Assembly (NCBI GenBank): GCA_015060925.1 | Contig: SUXM01000016.1 | Span: forward strand, 1 to 59,726 | Source of the DNA: Parabacteroides distasonis | GTDB lineage: Bacteria > Bacteroidota > Bacteroidia > Bacteroidales > Tannerellaceae | Direction of reading: 5' to 3' | Length of the DNA stretch: 59,726 nt | Part shown: positions 17,724 to 27,220 of the stretch, in pieces | How positions within the stretch are numbered: position 1 is the stretch's first letter | Layout: each line of letters begins with the position of its first letter | Position numbers and translations under genes: made by a program | Notes under the pieces: model-generated | Told to the model about the DNA's origin: nothing | The model's database searches: none | The model's input: the letters and a program-made list of their open reading frames with translations, nothing else

Positions 17724-18842
17724 ATGAAAAATCGTAACATGAAGAAGCTCATGCGAATCTTCTTTTTAGGATTGGTAGGGGCTGCCGTTTTAGGTACTTT
17801 CTATTTTTTATGGAAGAAAGCACAACCGGTAATTACCGTTTATGAGTTAGTGACTCCCTCGCGAGATACGATTGAAACAAAAACAGTGGCAACCGGAAAA
17901 GTTGAACCACGTGACGAGGTGTTGATAAAACCGCAAATGTCGGGTATTATCTCGGAAGTGGTAAAGGAGGCCGGACAGATGGTGAAGGAGGGTGAAATTA
18001 TAGCCCGAATCAAGGTAATCCCGGAAATGGTACAATTAAACAGTGCGGATTCACGTGTGAGAGTGGCACAAATCAGTTTGGAACAGGTGAGTGCTTCTTA
18101 TAAGAGGGATAAAGACCTATATCAAAAAGGAGTGATTTCAAAAGAGGAATATGAAACCTCTTTAGCTAATTATAAAAAGGCAGAGGAAGAGGCAGAGAAT
18201 GCACAAGATGCACTTGAAATTATTCGGGAGGGAATATCTAAACGCTCCACTGCGACTAGTACCACTCAAGTACGTTCTACGATTACAGGTATGATATTAG
18301 ATGTTCCGGTTAAAGTGGGTAACTCTGTCATTCAATCCAATACGTTTAATGATGGAACGACCATTGCTACTGTGGCAGATATGAATAATATGATTTTTAA
18401 AGGAAAGGTGGATGAGACTGAGGTAGGACGTATTCATGAAGGAATGCCTATCAAGTTGATCGTAGGAGCAATGGAAGGACGCTCTTTTGATGCGGTTTTG
18501 GAATATGTGGCACCGAAAGGTGTTGAAGAAAATGGGGCTGTATTGTTTGAGATAAAGGCGGCTGTTCACATGCCGGAGGATGCTTTTATCCGTGCCGGAT
18601 ACAGTGCGAATGCTGAAATTGTTTTGAAGCGGGCAGAAGATGTCTTGTCTGTGCCTGAGAGCTGTGTGGAGTTTAGTGGTGATTCCTCCTTTGTACAGGT
18701 AATCAAACAGGAACAACCAGAACAGGTTTTTGAAAGAAGAGTAGTTCAGGTTGGTCTTTCTGACGGAATAAAAATCGAGATTAAAGAGGGGTTGACTATG
18801 GATGAAAAAATCCGTGGTGCAATTAAACAATCGGAATCATGA
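17724..18842 (+). CDS. periplasmic adaptor protein (MacA/HlyD-type membrane fusion protein)
   Basis: This 372-residue protein is anchored by an N-terminal TM helix (about 12-30). It has the split lipoyl domain (KPQMSGIISEV and TGMILDVPVKVGNSV), an alpha-helical hairpin between them (about 115-170), and beta-barrel and proximal domains after. Such adaptors bridge an inner-membrane ABC permease to an outer-membrane TolC channel. Its end overlaps the TolC gene start by 4 nt (ATGA), a sign of coupled translation. The start at 17724 or the ATG 15 nt later are both possible. Confidence 0.9.
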   Translation: MKNRNMKKLMRIFFLGLVGAAVLGTFYFLWKKAQPVITVYELVTPSRDTIETKTVATGKVEPRDEVLIKPQMSGIISEVVKEAGQMVKEGEIIARIKVIPEMVQLNSADSRVRVAQISLEQVSASYKRDKDLYQKGVISKEEYETSLANYKKAEEEAENAQDALEIIREGISKRSTATSTTQVRSTITGMILDVPVKVGNSVIQSNTFNDGTTIATVADMNNMIFKGKVDETEVGRIHEGMPIKLIVGAMEGRSFDAVLEYVAPKGVEENGAVLFEIKAAVHMPEDAFIRAGYSANAEIVLKRAEDVLSVPESCVEFSGDSSFVQVIKQEQPEQVFERRVVQVGLSDGIKIEIKEGLTMDEKIRGAIKQSES

Positions 18843-20188
18843 GGAAACAAAAAATATTAATAACTCTCTTGTCCTTCTCAATGATATTTGTAAAGGCACA
18901 AGAATCTCCAAAGCCATGGAGCTTGGAGGATTGTATTCGTTATGCAATCGAACATAATATTGATTTGAAACAACGGGAACAGGAACAGGAAAACAGGGAG
19001 GTCGCTTTACATACCAGTAAACATAGTTGGTTGCCCAGTTTGAATGCGAATGTAGGACAGAATTTTGATTTTGGACGTTCCCCTTCTAAGACAGGGGTGA
19101 TTGTTGATCAAAATTCAGCCAATACCTCTGCCTCCATTAATCTGAGTATGCCGATATTCGATGGCTTTCAAATCCCGAATGACATAGCAGCAAAAAAGTT
19201 GGATTTGAAGGCGGCTATTGAAACTTTGAATAAGGCAAAGGAGGATTTGGCTATCAATGTGGCCTCTTTCTATTTACAGGTTTTATATAATAAAGAGGTA
19301 AAGAAGATCGCTGAACTACAGGTGGCATTGAGCCGGGAACAGGTTTCTAAAACGGAGGTTTTAGTAAATACAGGAAAAGTTCCATTATCACAGTTGTATG
19401 ATATCAAGGCACAACTAGCAAATGATGAGGTAACGTTGACAGAGGCTCAGAACAATGTTCAGTTGGCTTTGCTTGATTTGGCTCAAAGCCTTGAATTAGA
19501 ACGGGATGGAGAGCAGTTTGACATCCTTGTCCCGGAAATAGGAAATGCAGTAGAGCAATACATGGGAAGTATTTTGCCACCGGATCTTATTTATAAACAA
19601 GCAATAACGATTAAACCGCAGATTAAAGAACAAGCCTATCTTTTGGAGAGCCAAAAGAAGATGTTAAAAGTGGCACAAGCCGGTTATTATCCAAAATTGA
19701 ATTTTGGAGCCAGTTATAGTAACGGATATTACCACTATTCGGGGGAGGGAGATTATGCCAACCTGCCTTTTGGTGACCAACTGAAAAACAATGCGCGTAA
19801 AACAATCGGTTTCAGTTTGAGTATCCCTTTGTTTAACCGTTTCCAAGTTCGGAATAGTGTCCGTTCGGCACGTATCGGTATCCGTAACCGGGAATTGTTG
19901 ATGGAGAATACTAAGAAGGCATTATATAAAGAGATTCAGCAAGCCTATTATAATGCAACGGCTGCACAGTCTAAGTATCTTGCATCGGATAAATCTGTAG
20001 AAGCGAATAAAGAGGCTTTCTCCTATGCTGAAGAACGTTATGTAGCCGGAAAAAGTACGGTATTTGAGTTTAATGAGGCTAAAACAAAATATGCACAGAG
20101 TTTATCTGAGCAAGCACAAGCAAAATACAATTTTATATTTCGTGCCAAAATCTTGGACTTTTATAATGGAACTTCTATTTCATTATAA
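18839..20188 (+). CDS. TolC-family outer-membrane efflux protein
   Basis: This 449-residue exported protein has a signal peptide ending near residue 20 (IFVKAQ), then the SLEDCIRYAIEHN motif that starts TolC-family repeats. Long heptad-like helices occur twice, and barrel strands lie near SYSNGYYHYSG and FSLSIPLFNRF. It would form the outer-membrane channel and periplasmic tunnel for the MacAB-like pump encoded by the four genes before it. It is last in the operon and is followed by a terminator. Confidence 0.92.
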   Translation: MRKQKILITLLSFSMIFVKAQESPKPWSLEDCIRYAIEHNIDLKQREQEQENREVALHTSKHSWLPSLNANVGQNFDFGRSPSKTGVIVDQNSANTSASINLSMPIFDGFQIPNDIAAKKLDLKAAIETLNKAKEDLAINVASFYLQVLYNKEVKKIAELQVALSREQVSKTEVLVNTGKVPLSQLYDIKAQLANDEVTLTEAQNNVQLALLDLAQSLELERDGEQFDILVPEIGNAVEQYMGSILPPDLIYKQAITIKPQIKEQAYLLESQKKMLKVAQAGYYPKLNFGASYSNGYYHYSGEGDYANLPFGDQLKNNARKTIGFSLSIPLFNRFQVRNSVRSARIGIRNRELLMENTKKALYKEIQQAYYNATAAQSKYLASDKSVEANKEAFSYAEERYVAGKSTVFEFNEAKTKYAQSLSEQAQAKYNFIFRAKILDFYNGTSISL

Positions 20189-20217
20189 CATATAGTTAGA
20201 CACATCTTATTTGTAGA

Positions 20218-20250
20218 AAAGGGAAATCTCCGTGATGGAAATTTCCCTTT
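20218..20250 (+). terminator. terminator of the ABC export operon
   Basis: AAAGGGAAAT (20218-20227) pairs perfectly with ATTTCCCTTT (20241-20250), with a 13-nt loop, followed by GGTTTGTTT. Confidence 0.75.
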
Positions 20251-20252
20251 GG

Positions 20253-20283
20253 TTTGTTTATATGAAATTACTCTTTAAATTTG
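20253..20283 (+). promoter_or_regulatory. GH97 gene promoter
   Basis: TTTG (20253-20256), a 19-nt spacer, then TAAATTTG (20276-20283) is a close match to the Bacteroidetes consensus. It lies immediately after the terminator hairpin and about 28 nt before the ATG. Confidence 0.75.
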
Positions 20284-20311
20284 TATAATTTTTGAATGTA
20301 ATCAGTTTATT

Positions 20312-22237
20312 ATGAAAAAGAAATCAATGTTTTTAGCAGTGCTAACATCAGCATGGCTTGGTTTAGTAACTTCCTGTACAGGAGAACGATCGTATGAAGT
20401 TTATTCGCCAGACAACCAGTTAAAAGTGATGATCCAACCACAAGAAGATGGTTTTTTGACCTATTCTTTTACCGCTAACGGAACAGAGTTAATCCGAGAA
20501 TCTGCTTTAGGGTTTAAATTACAGTCTCAGGAGGTTGTACCTACTGCCGGATGGAAAATTGAGAATGTGTCAGATAGACAGGTTCGTGAAGATTGGAAAC
20601 CTCTTTGGGGTAAACGTTCTGTAGTGAAAGACCATTTTAATGAATTAATTTTTGATTTGTCGAACCCTTCCGGAAAACCGGATCGGATGCAGTTGCTTGT
20701 CCGTAGTTATGATGATGGAATCGCTTTCCGTTATCAAATCTTGGGAGAGTCTGGTGAGGCTGTTGATGTTGATTCAGAACAGACTTCTTTTAACTTTGTC
20801 GGTGATTATACTGCTTGGTTTTATAACAAGGAAAATCATAATATCGGTCCGGAAAAACTATCTGAAACAGACTCTATTCGTTTGCCAATTATGATAGTAC
20901 AGGCTGGTGAAGAACAGTTCATGGCAATTCACGAAGCAGATTTGGTAAGTGGTGAACCTCTATTGTTACAATCAAAGGAGGGAGAAACTCTTTTCTCTGT
21001 AGCTTCTAAGCCTCAAACATTGAAGCCGGGTTATACTTCTGCCTGGCGTGTGATTATGTATGGAGAAAAACCAGGAGATTTGGTGGATTCTCATTTGATT
21101 GAACTTTTGAATCCGGAACCAGATCCCGCATACGATTTTGCTTCTTGGGTTAAGCCGGGAATGGCTGTTTGGGACTGGCGTATCGATGGTGCTATATGGG
21201 AAGGTTTCAAATATACGATGTCTTATCCTTCATGGGTGCGTATGGTGGATTTTGCAGCTGAAGCCGGATTTAAATATTTAGTATTGGATGCCAACTGGTA
21301 TGGACCGGAATTTGAAGCAGAATCAGATCCGACCAAAGGAGACAAAGCAAAAGATGTACGACGTATTATTGCGTATGGTAAAGAGAAAGGTATAGGTATT
21401 TGGCTTTACTTGAATGATGTAGGTGGACGGAAATTCCCGATTGAAGAGACATTGAAGCAATATGGTGAATGGGGTGCTGCCGGTGTGAAATATGGTTTTA
21501 TGAAAGGATCTCAAGAAGAGAAGAACTTACGTACACAGATGATTACGGAACTTTGTGCTAAGAATCATTTGTTGGTAAACTATCATGATAATCCGATTCA
21601 CCCGTATGGACAGGCTCGTACTTGGCCGAATGCCATTACTCGTGAATATTGTCAAGCACAATTGGATGCACATAAGGTCTTTTATCCGAAGACTTTTGTT
21701 ACTTCTGTTTTTGTGAACATGGTTGCGGGTCCGATTGATATGAATAATGGTATGTTTGATTTGCGTCAAGGACACACAACACGTGTTGATGAGAGCCAAC
21801 CGGTTCCTTCTACTGTTGTGGCGGAAGCTGCTCGTACGTTGATTACCTATTCGGGAGTGACAATCATGCCGGATATCCCTGAATATTATCGTAAATATCC
21901 TCCATTATTGAAATTTTTGTCTGCACAAAAGCAGCCTTGGAAAGAGAGTCGTACGTTGGCTGGCGAAATCGGTGAGTATATTGTGATGATGCGAGAAACA
22001 GATGAAGCTTATTTGGTAGGTGTGGCTACCAATGAGTCTGAACGTATAGTCGAAATTCCTTTGGATTTCTTGCCAAATGGAGATTTTCAAGTGGATATTG
22101 TAGAGGATGCAGATGATGCACATTACTTGACAAATCGTGAATGTTTGAAAACATCTCAGAAAAAGGTGAACAATCAAAGCCAATTGTCGGTTCGCTTAGC
22201 TCCGGGTGGTGGTGCATGCTTGATCTTTAAGAAATAA
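20312..22237 (+). CDS. glycoside hydrolase family 97 lipoprotein (SusB-like)
   Basis: This 641-residue protein has a lipoprotein signal with lipobox LVTSC (C22). A GH97 N-terminal beta-sandwich (about 25-270) comes next, then a TIM barrel with KPGMAVWDWRIDGA, KYLVLDANWYGPEFE and LLVNYHDNPIHPYGQARTWP, and a C-terminal beta domain. GH97 holds inverting alpha-glucosidases (SusB) and retaining alpha-galactosidases, which use a different catalytic residue set; I cannot settle which without alignment. The lipoprotein anchor places it in the periplasm or at the membrane, degrading imported oligosaccharides. It is a single-gene unit. Confidence 0.9.
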   Translation: MKKKSMFLAVLTSAWLGLVTSCTGERSYEVYSPDNQLKVMIQPQEDGFLTYSFTANGTELIRESALGFKLQSQEVVPTAGWKIENVSDRQVREDWKPLWGKRSVVKDHFNELIFDLSNPSGKPDRMQLLVRSYDDGIAFRYQILGESGEAVDVDSEQTSFNFVGDYTAWFYNKENHNIGPEKLSETDSIRLPIMIVQAGEEQFMAIHEADLVSGEPLLLQSKEGETLFSVASKPQTLKPGYTSAWRVIMYGEKPGDLVDSHLIELLNPEPDPAYDFASWVKPGMAVWDWRIDGAIWEGFKYTMSYPSWVRMVDFAAEAGFKYLVLDANWYGPEFEAESDPTKGDKAKDVRRIIAYGKEKGIGIWLYLNDVGGRKFPIEETLKQYGEWGAAGVKYGFMKGSQEEKNLRTQMITELCAKNHLLVNYHDNPIHPYGQARTWPNAITREYCQAQLDAHKVFYPKTFVTSVFVNMVAGPIDMNNGMFDLRQGHTTRVDESQPVPSTVVAEAARTLITYSGVTIMPDIPEYYRKYPPLLKFLSAQKQPWKESRTLAGEIGEYIVMMRETDEAYLVGVATNESERIVEIPLDFLPNGDFQVDIVEDADDAHYLTNRECLKTSQKKVNNQSQLSVRLAPGGGACLIFKK

Positions 22238-22255
22238 AAAGATAAGAAATAAAAT

Positions 22256-22290
22256 AGCGACTGTCAGATTCTCTCGAACGGGCAGTCGCT
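22256..22290 (+). terminator. terminator of the GH97 gene
   Basis: AGCGACTGTC and GGCAGTCGCT form a 10-bp stem with one wobble, 18 nt after the stop. The T-run is weak, so this is moderately sure. Confidence 0.55.
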
Positions 22291-22412
22291 TGAAAAACGT
22301 TTGTTGGTTATTATTGTTTGTGAAAAATGAAATATTTCTACTAATCATGTTGTTATTGTAAGCAGAACTTCTTAACAACTATGCAAAGTTAATGAAAAAA
22401 AGAAGAAATAAA

Positions 22413-22440
22413 ATAAGCTGTCTTTTTAGGGACAGCTTAT
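22413..22440 (-). terminator. terminator of glnN
   Basis: ATAAGCTGTC and GACAGCTTAT form a 10-bp stem with an 8-nt loop, followed on the minus strand by TTTTATTTCTTCTTTTTTT. It lies 22 nt after the glnN stop. Confidence 0.85.
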
Positions 22441-22461
22441 ATAAAAATGTTTATGTGAGAA

Positions 22462-24651
22462 TTAACGGATAAAGAGTAATTCCCTGTATTTGGGAAGTGG
22501 CCACATCTTGTTGTCTACCATTAATTCTAGTTCGTCAATATGGTTTCGTATATCATTTAGATATGGGATGACTGTATCATGGTAAGCGATGGCCCTGCTT
22601 CTCAAGTCGGTTATGCGGTTCGCTTTCTTTCGTGCTTCAATCATTTCATCAGTCATACGGGTGACAGCATTGACATGTAAAGAAATCTTACGAACCAAAC
22701 GGCGAGGTTCTGCCGACAGATCCTCATATTCTTCCGGAGCAAAAGTGTCTTTTAGCTTGGTAATGTTGCTAAGTAAAAGTGACTGGTAATGTAGAACAAC
22801 CGGAATAATATGGTTCAAAGAGAGATCGCCTAATACACGGGCTTCAATCTGTACCTTTTTAATATAGATTTCCCATTTTACCTCATTTCGAGCCTCCAAT
22901 TCTTTTTGGCTTAATACGCCTGTTTCCTCAAACATCTGGATGACTTCCGGTTTTAAGTAAGCATCATATTGGATAGGTACGCAATTTTCACAATCCAAAC
23001 CACGATGTGCCGCTTCTTCCTTCCATTCATCTCCGTAGCCATTACCATCAAAACGAATAGGCTTGGATTCTTTGATATACGCTTTCAATACTTCAAAGAT
23101 TGCAACCTCTTTGCTTTTTCCTTTTGCTCGTAACTCCTCCACATCTTGTTTGAACTGGCGAAGTTGGTAAGCTACGGCAGAGTTTAATGCCAACATGGCT
23201 GAACCACAGTTCGCTGAAGAACCTAATGCTCGGAATTCAAAACGGTTTCCTGTAAAGGCAAAAGGAGAGGTTCGGTTTCTATCCGTATTGTCCAATAGCA
23301 GTTCGGGGATTTGTCCGAAACCTAAATGTAACCGTTTTTTGTCATCCACTTCAATCGCATCCTCGATTGAGCTATTTTCAAAACGGTCTAATATTTCGGA
23401 GATTTGTGTGCCTAAGAAAGAAGAGATGATGGCCGGTGGTGCTTCGTTTGCCCCTAAACGATAGGCATTAGAGGCTGAGGCAATACTTGCCTTTAGCAAT
23501 GCATTGTATTTATAAACCGCCATCAAAGAGTTGACAACGAAAGTGATGAACCGCAAGTTGTCTTTTCGGTCTTTACCCGGGGAGAAAAGGTTGATGCCCG
23601 TATCTGTTCCCATAGACCAGTTGCAATGCTTACCCGAACCATTTACGCCCATAAACGGTTTTTCATGTAGCAATACTCGGAAGTTATGTCGGTTGGATAC
23701 CCGTTTCATTACAGACATAAGCAATTGGTTGTGGTCATTTGCCAAGTTACATTCCTCATAAATAGGAGCCAACTCGAACTGGTTAGGCGCAACTTCGTTA
23801 TGGCGGGTCTTCACCGGGATACCTAATTTATAACATTCGACTTCCAAGTCTTTCATGAATTCCTGCACACGTGAAGGAATTGCACCGAAATAGTGGTCGT
23901 CTAATTGCTGATTTTTGGCGCTTTCGTGTCCGACCAATGTCCGCTCAGTCAATGAAAGGTCTGGGCGAGCTGCATACAAATCTTCATCGACCAAAAAATA
24001 TTCCTGTTCCCAACCCAAATAGGTGGTAATCTTTTGTACATCTTCATTAAAGTAGAGGCAAACCTCTTTGGCTGCTTTATTTAAAGCTTCGATAGAACGA
24101 ATAAGAGGCGTTTTGTAGTCCAACGCTTCACCGGTGTATGCAATGAAAACTGTCGGAATACATAACGTGTCGTCCACGATGAAGGCAGGAGAAGAGGGAT
24201 CCCATGCCGAATAACCGCGAGCTTCAAAAGTATTACGTAGTCCTCCGTTCGGGAAACTTGACGCATCAGGTTCCTGTTGAGCTAGCAATTTGCCGCTAAA
24301 CTCTTCGATCATGCCGCCGTTACCATCATGCTCCACAAAGGCATCATGCTTTTCTGCCGTACCATCGGTTAAAGGTTGGAACCAGTGTGTATAGTGTGTC
24401 ACACCCTTTTCCAACGCCCACATACGCATACCGGCTGCCACATGGTTAGCTATTTCACGATCGATAGGAGTCCCGTTGTCAATGGATTGGGTTAAAGCTT
24501 TAAATGTCTCTTTTGAGAGATATTTTTGCATAGCTTTACGGTTGAAAACATTCTCTCCGTAATACTCTGATACTTTTTGATTGGGAGTTATGGCTTCCAC
24601 TGCCTTTCGGTGGGACGCTTTCTCCACTGCGTTAAAACGCGAGATTGACAT
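22462..24651 (-). CDS. glnN: type III glutamine synthetase
   Basis: This 729-residue enzyme makes glutamine from glutamate, ammonia and ATP in the cytoplasm. The length marks type III (GlnN), which is longer than GlnA (about 450). Visible family segments include YLGWEQEYFLVDEDLY, the GAIPSRVQEFM region, KTRHNEVAPNQFELAPIYEE, GKHCNWSMGTDTG and the ATP-site segment TGNRFEFRALGSSAN. It is a single-gene unit with its own promoter and terminator. Type III enzymes are the main glutamine synthetases of many Bacteroidales. No adenylylation loop of the type I kind is evident. Confidence 0.95.
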   Translation of the reverse strand: MSISRFNAVEKASHRKAVEAITPNQKVSEYYGENVFNRKAMQKYLSKETFKALTQSIDNGTPIDREIANHVAAGMRMWALEKGVTHYTHWFQPLTDGTAEKHDAFVEHDGNGGMIEEFSGKLLAQQEPDASSFPNGGLRNTFEARGYSAWDPSSPAFIVDDTLCIPTVFIAYTGEALDYKTPLIRSIEALNKAAKEVCLYFNEDVQKITTYLGWEQEYFLVDEDLYAARPDLSLTERTLVGHESAKNQQLDDHYFGAIPSRVQEFMKDLEVECYKLGIPVKTRHNEVAPNQFELAPIYEECNLANDHNQLLMSVMKRVSNRHNFRVLLHEKPFMGVNGSGKHCNWSMGTDTGINLFSPGKDRKDNLRFITFVVNSLMAVYKYNALLKASIASASNAYRLGANEAPPAIISSFLGTQISEILDRFENSSIEDAIEVDDKKRLHLGFGQIPELLLDNTDRNRTSPFAFTGNRFEFRALGSSANCGSAMLALNSAVAYQLRQFKQDVEELRAKGKSKEVAIFEVLKAYIKESKPIRFDGNGYGDEWKEEAAHRGLDCENCVPIQYDAYLKPEVIQMFEETGVLSQKELEARNEVKWEIYIKKVQIEARVLGDLSLNHIIPVVLHYQSLLLSNITKLKDTFAPEEYEDLSAEPRRLVRKISLHVNAVTRMTDEMIEARKKANRITDLRSRAIAYHDTVIPYLNDIRNHIDELELMVDNKMWPLPKYRELLFIR

Positions 24652-24678
24652 ACCGTTTGTTTTTTTGTTATTTCGGCT

Positions 24679-24687
24679 GCAAATTTA
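24679..24687 (-). promoter_or_regulatory. glnN promoter -7 element
   Basis: TAAATTTGC on the minus strand matches TAnnTTTG, 28 nt before the start. The -33 element is not clear, which could mean an activator is needed. Confidence 0.5.
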
Positions 24688-24725
24688 GTGGAAAACTTTT
24701 TTGTTTATATACTTGTAGTGAAAAA

Positions 24726-24769
24726 ACATCCCTGCCCATTTGTGTTTGATAGGATGGGCAGGGGGTGTT
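24726..24769 (-). terminator. terminator of the membrane pyrophosphatase gene
   Basis: CCCTGCCCAT (24730-24739) pairs with ATGGGCAGGG (24754-24763), extended by AACA/TGTT. A TTTTTT run follows on the minus strand. Confidence 0.85.
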
Positions 24770-24830
24770 ATATCAATAGGCATCCGTTCAGATGCAGATG
24801 CCCATTGGTTAAAATACTTTTCGTGATGGA

Positions 24831-27035
24831 TTAGAAGAGGCTCCAAGCAACGGTTAAACCGGCCATTACAATGGCAACCATACTCATCAGCTTGATCAAA
24901 ATGTTCAAACTTGGACCAGCGGTATCTTTGAATGGATCACCTACAGTATCGCCTACTACGTTTGCTTTGTGGGCATCACTTCCTTTACCTCCAAAATTAC
25001 CCTCTTCTACATATTTCTTAGCATTGTCCCATGCACCGCCGGCATTTGCCATGAAGACCGCCAATACGAAACCTGTGCTAAGTCCGCCAATCAACAAGCC
25101 GACCACTCCGGTAACTCCAAAGATCAAACCTGTCAGGATCGGAGCGATAATTGCCAATACAGAAGGAACAACCATCTCTTTTTGTGCACCTCTTGTAGAA
25201 ATTTCTACGCAACGAGCATAGTCAGGTTCTGCTTTGCCTGCTAATATTCCGGGGATTTCACGGAATTGGCGGCGAACCTCTTCTACCATGTGGGCAGCTG
25301 CACGACCTACGGCATTCATCGTCAATCCGCAGAACATGAATGCCATCATGGAACCGATAAACATTCCGGCCAACACTTTCGGGTTCATCAATGTCACATC
25401 ATAATAAACCATGAAGTCAGAGAAAGAGGCTTTGGATATATCAATAACTTTTCCGTCTGCAAATTCCAATGCCGTTTTTCCCAAGCGGAGCAATCCGATC
25501 TTAATCTCTTCGACGTATGAAGCGAGCAATGCCAAACCGGTTAATGCGGCAGAACCAATCGCAAAACCTTTACCGGTTGCAGCAGTTGTGTTACCTAAAG
25601 AATCAAGTGCATCGGTACGTTTACGAACCTCTTTACCTAAACCAGACATTTCTGCGTTACCGCCTGCGTTGTCGGCTATCGGGCCATAAGCGTCTGTAGC
25701 CAAGGTGATACCCAATGTTGATAGCATACCTACCGCGGCAATACCGATACCATATAATCCCATGCCAATGTTATTGAAATCAAATCCGGAAGCGAAAAGG
25801 AAAGAGCTGATGATACCTACTACAACTGCCAATACCGGTACGGCAGTGGAAAGCATACCCAATCCCAATCCGGAGATGATAACGGTTGCCGGTCCTGTAA
25901 GTCCGGCTTCTGATACTTTCTTTGTTGGTTTGAATGATTGGGAGGTGTAGTATTCGGTAGATTGCCCGATAACGATACCTACTAATAACCCGATCACGAC
26001 GGAACAACCAATCCAGAACCAATTGTCCATACCTAATAGATAGAGGATACCGAATGTAGAGATAGCGATTAGTACAGAACTTAAGTTTGTACCAATAGCC
26101 AATGCTTTCAATAATTGGCGAATATTGGCATTCTCTTCCGTACGAACGGCAAAGATACCGATAATGGATAGCAGGATACCTACAGCGGCAATCAACATCG
26201 GAGCGATGACCGCTTTGTACTGGAGTTCGATACTGCCGGTTGAGACAAAGGCTGCTGCGCCCAAAGCGGCAGTTGCTAAGATGGAACCGCAATAGGATTC
26301 GTATAGGTCGGCTCCCATACCGGCTACGTCACCGACATTGTCGCCGACATTGTCGGCAATAGTTGCAGGGTTTCGTGGATCATCTTCCGGGATACCGGCT
26401 TCTACTTTTCCGACCAAGTCCGCTCCGACATCAGCAGCTTTGGTATAGATACCGCCACCTACACGGGCAAACAGGGCTTGCGTAGAGGCTCCCATTCCGA
26501 ATGTCAACATAGTGGTTGTGATGATGGTCAGTTTATGGGTGGCGTCCATGGTATCGGCAGGAATACATACATTTAATAATATATACCAGAAAGAGATGTC
26601 CAATAACCCTAATCCGACAACCACCAATCCCATGACGGCTCCACTGCGGAAAGCAACTTGTAGGCCGCTGTTCAGTGAGTTACGGGCTGCGTTGGCTGTA
26701 CGGGCAGAAGCGTAAGTGGCTGTCTTCATCCCTAAAAAACCGGCAAGCCCGGAGAAGAAACCTCCAGTCAAGAAAGCAATTGGCACCCATTCGTTTTGGA
26801 CACCAAAACCGTATGCCATAATGGAAAACAGTATAACCAATGCAACAAATACAGAGGTGACAACCTTATATTGTTGTTTGAGATAAGACATGGCGCCTTT
26901 ACGCACATGATTGGCAATTTTTGCCATTAACTCGGTTCCCTCACTCTCTTTCATCATTTGCTTGAAGAAGAACCAAGCAAATGTCAAGGCCAAGATGGAG
27001 GCCGCCGGTACAATCCAAAAGATAGGTGTAATCAT
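24831..27035 (-). CDS. hppA: membrane-bound ion-pumping pyrophosphatase (K+-dependent type)
   Basis: This 734-residue inner-membrane protein has about 16 TM helices and hydrolyses pyrophosphate to pump Na+ and/or H+ outward. The substrate-site motifs [33 protein letters not shown] and [16 protein letters not shown] are intact, as is [10 protein letters not shown] near the C-terminus. In the segment [16 protein letters not shown] the K+-site position is alanine, not lysine. That marks the K+-dependent subfamily, which includes Na+ pumps and the dual Na+/H+ pumps known in Bacteroides. It has its own terminator; the promoter is unclear. Confidence 0.93.
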   Translation of the reverse strand: MITPIFWIVPAASILALTFAWFFFKQMMKESEGTELMAKIANHVRKGAMSYLKQQYKVVTSVFVALVILFSIMAYGFGVQNEWVPIAFLTGGFFSGLAGFLGMKTATYASARTANAARNSLNSGLQVAFRSGAVMGLVVVGLGLLDISFWYILLNVCIPADTMDATHKLTIITTTMLTFGMGASTQALFARVGGGIYTKAADVGADLVGKVEAGIPEDDPRNPATIADNVGDNVGDVAGMGADLYESYCGSILATAALGAAAFVSTGSIELQYKAVIAPMLIAAVGILLSIIGIFAVRTEENANIRQLLKALAIGTNLSSVLIAISTFGILYLLGMDNWFWIGCSVVIGLLVGIVIGQSTEYYTSQSFKPTKKVSEAGLTGPATVIISGLGLGMLSTAVPVLAVVVGIISSFLFASGFDFNNIGMGLYGIGIAAVGMLSTLGITLATDAYGPIADNAGGNAEMSGLGKEVRKRTDALDSLGNTTAATGKGFAIGSAALTGLALLASYVEEIKIGLLRLGKTALEFADGKVIDISKASFSDFMVYYDVTLMNPKVLAGMFIGSMMAFMFCGLTMNAVGRAAAHMVEEVRRQFREIPGILAGKAEPDYARCVEISTRGAQKEMVVPSVLAIIAPILTGLIFGVTGVVGLLIGGLSTGFVLAVFMANAGGAWDNAKKYVEEGNFGGKGSDAHKANVVGDTVGDPFKDTAGPSLNILIKLMSMVAIVMAGLTVAWSLF

Positions 27036-27220
27036 AATAATTAGATTTAAGTGAATATAGAATTAATAGAACTGAGAACGTTGTCCCAGTGTGTTTTAAC
27101 CTCTCCGTAAAAGTAATAAATTTATATGGCCAGGAAAAGTTTTTGGGAAATAATAATGTTTCATTCAACAAAAAACAGCATATTTGTCACGAAATAAATA
27201 ATATTAGTTGATAAATTGGA

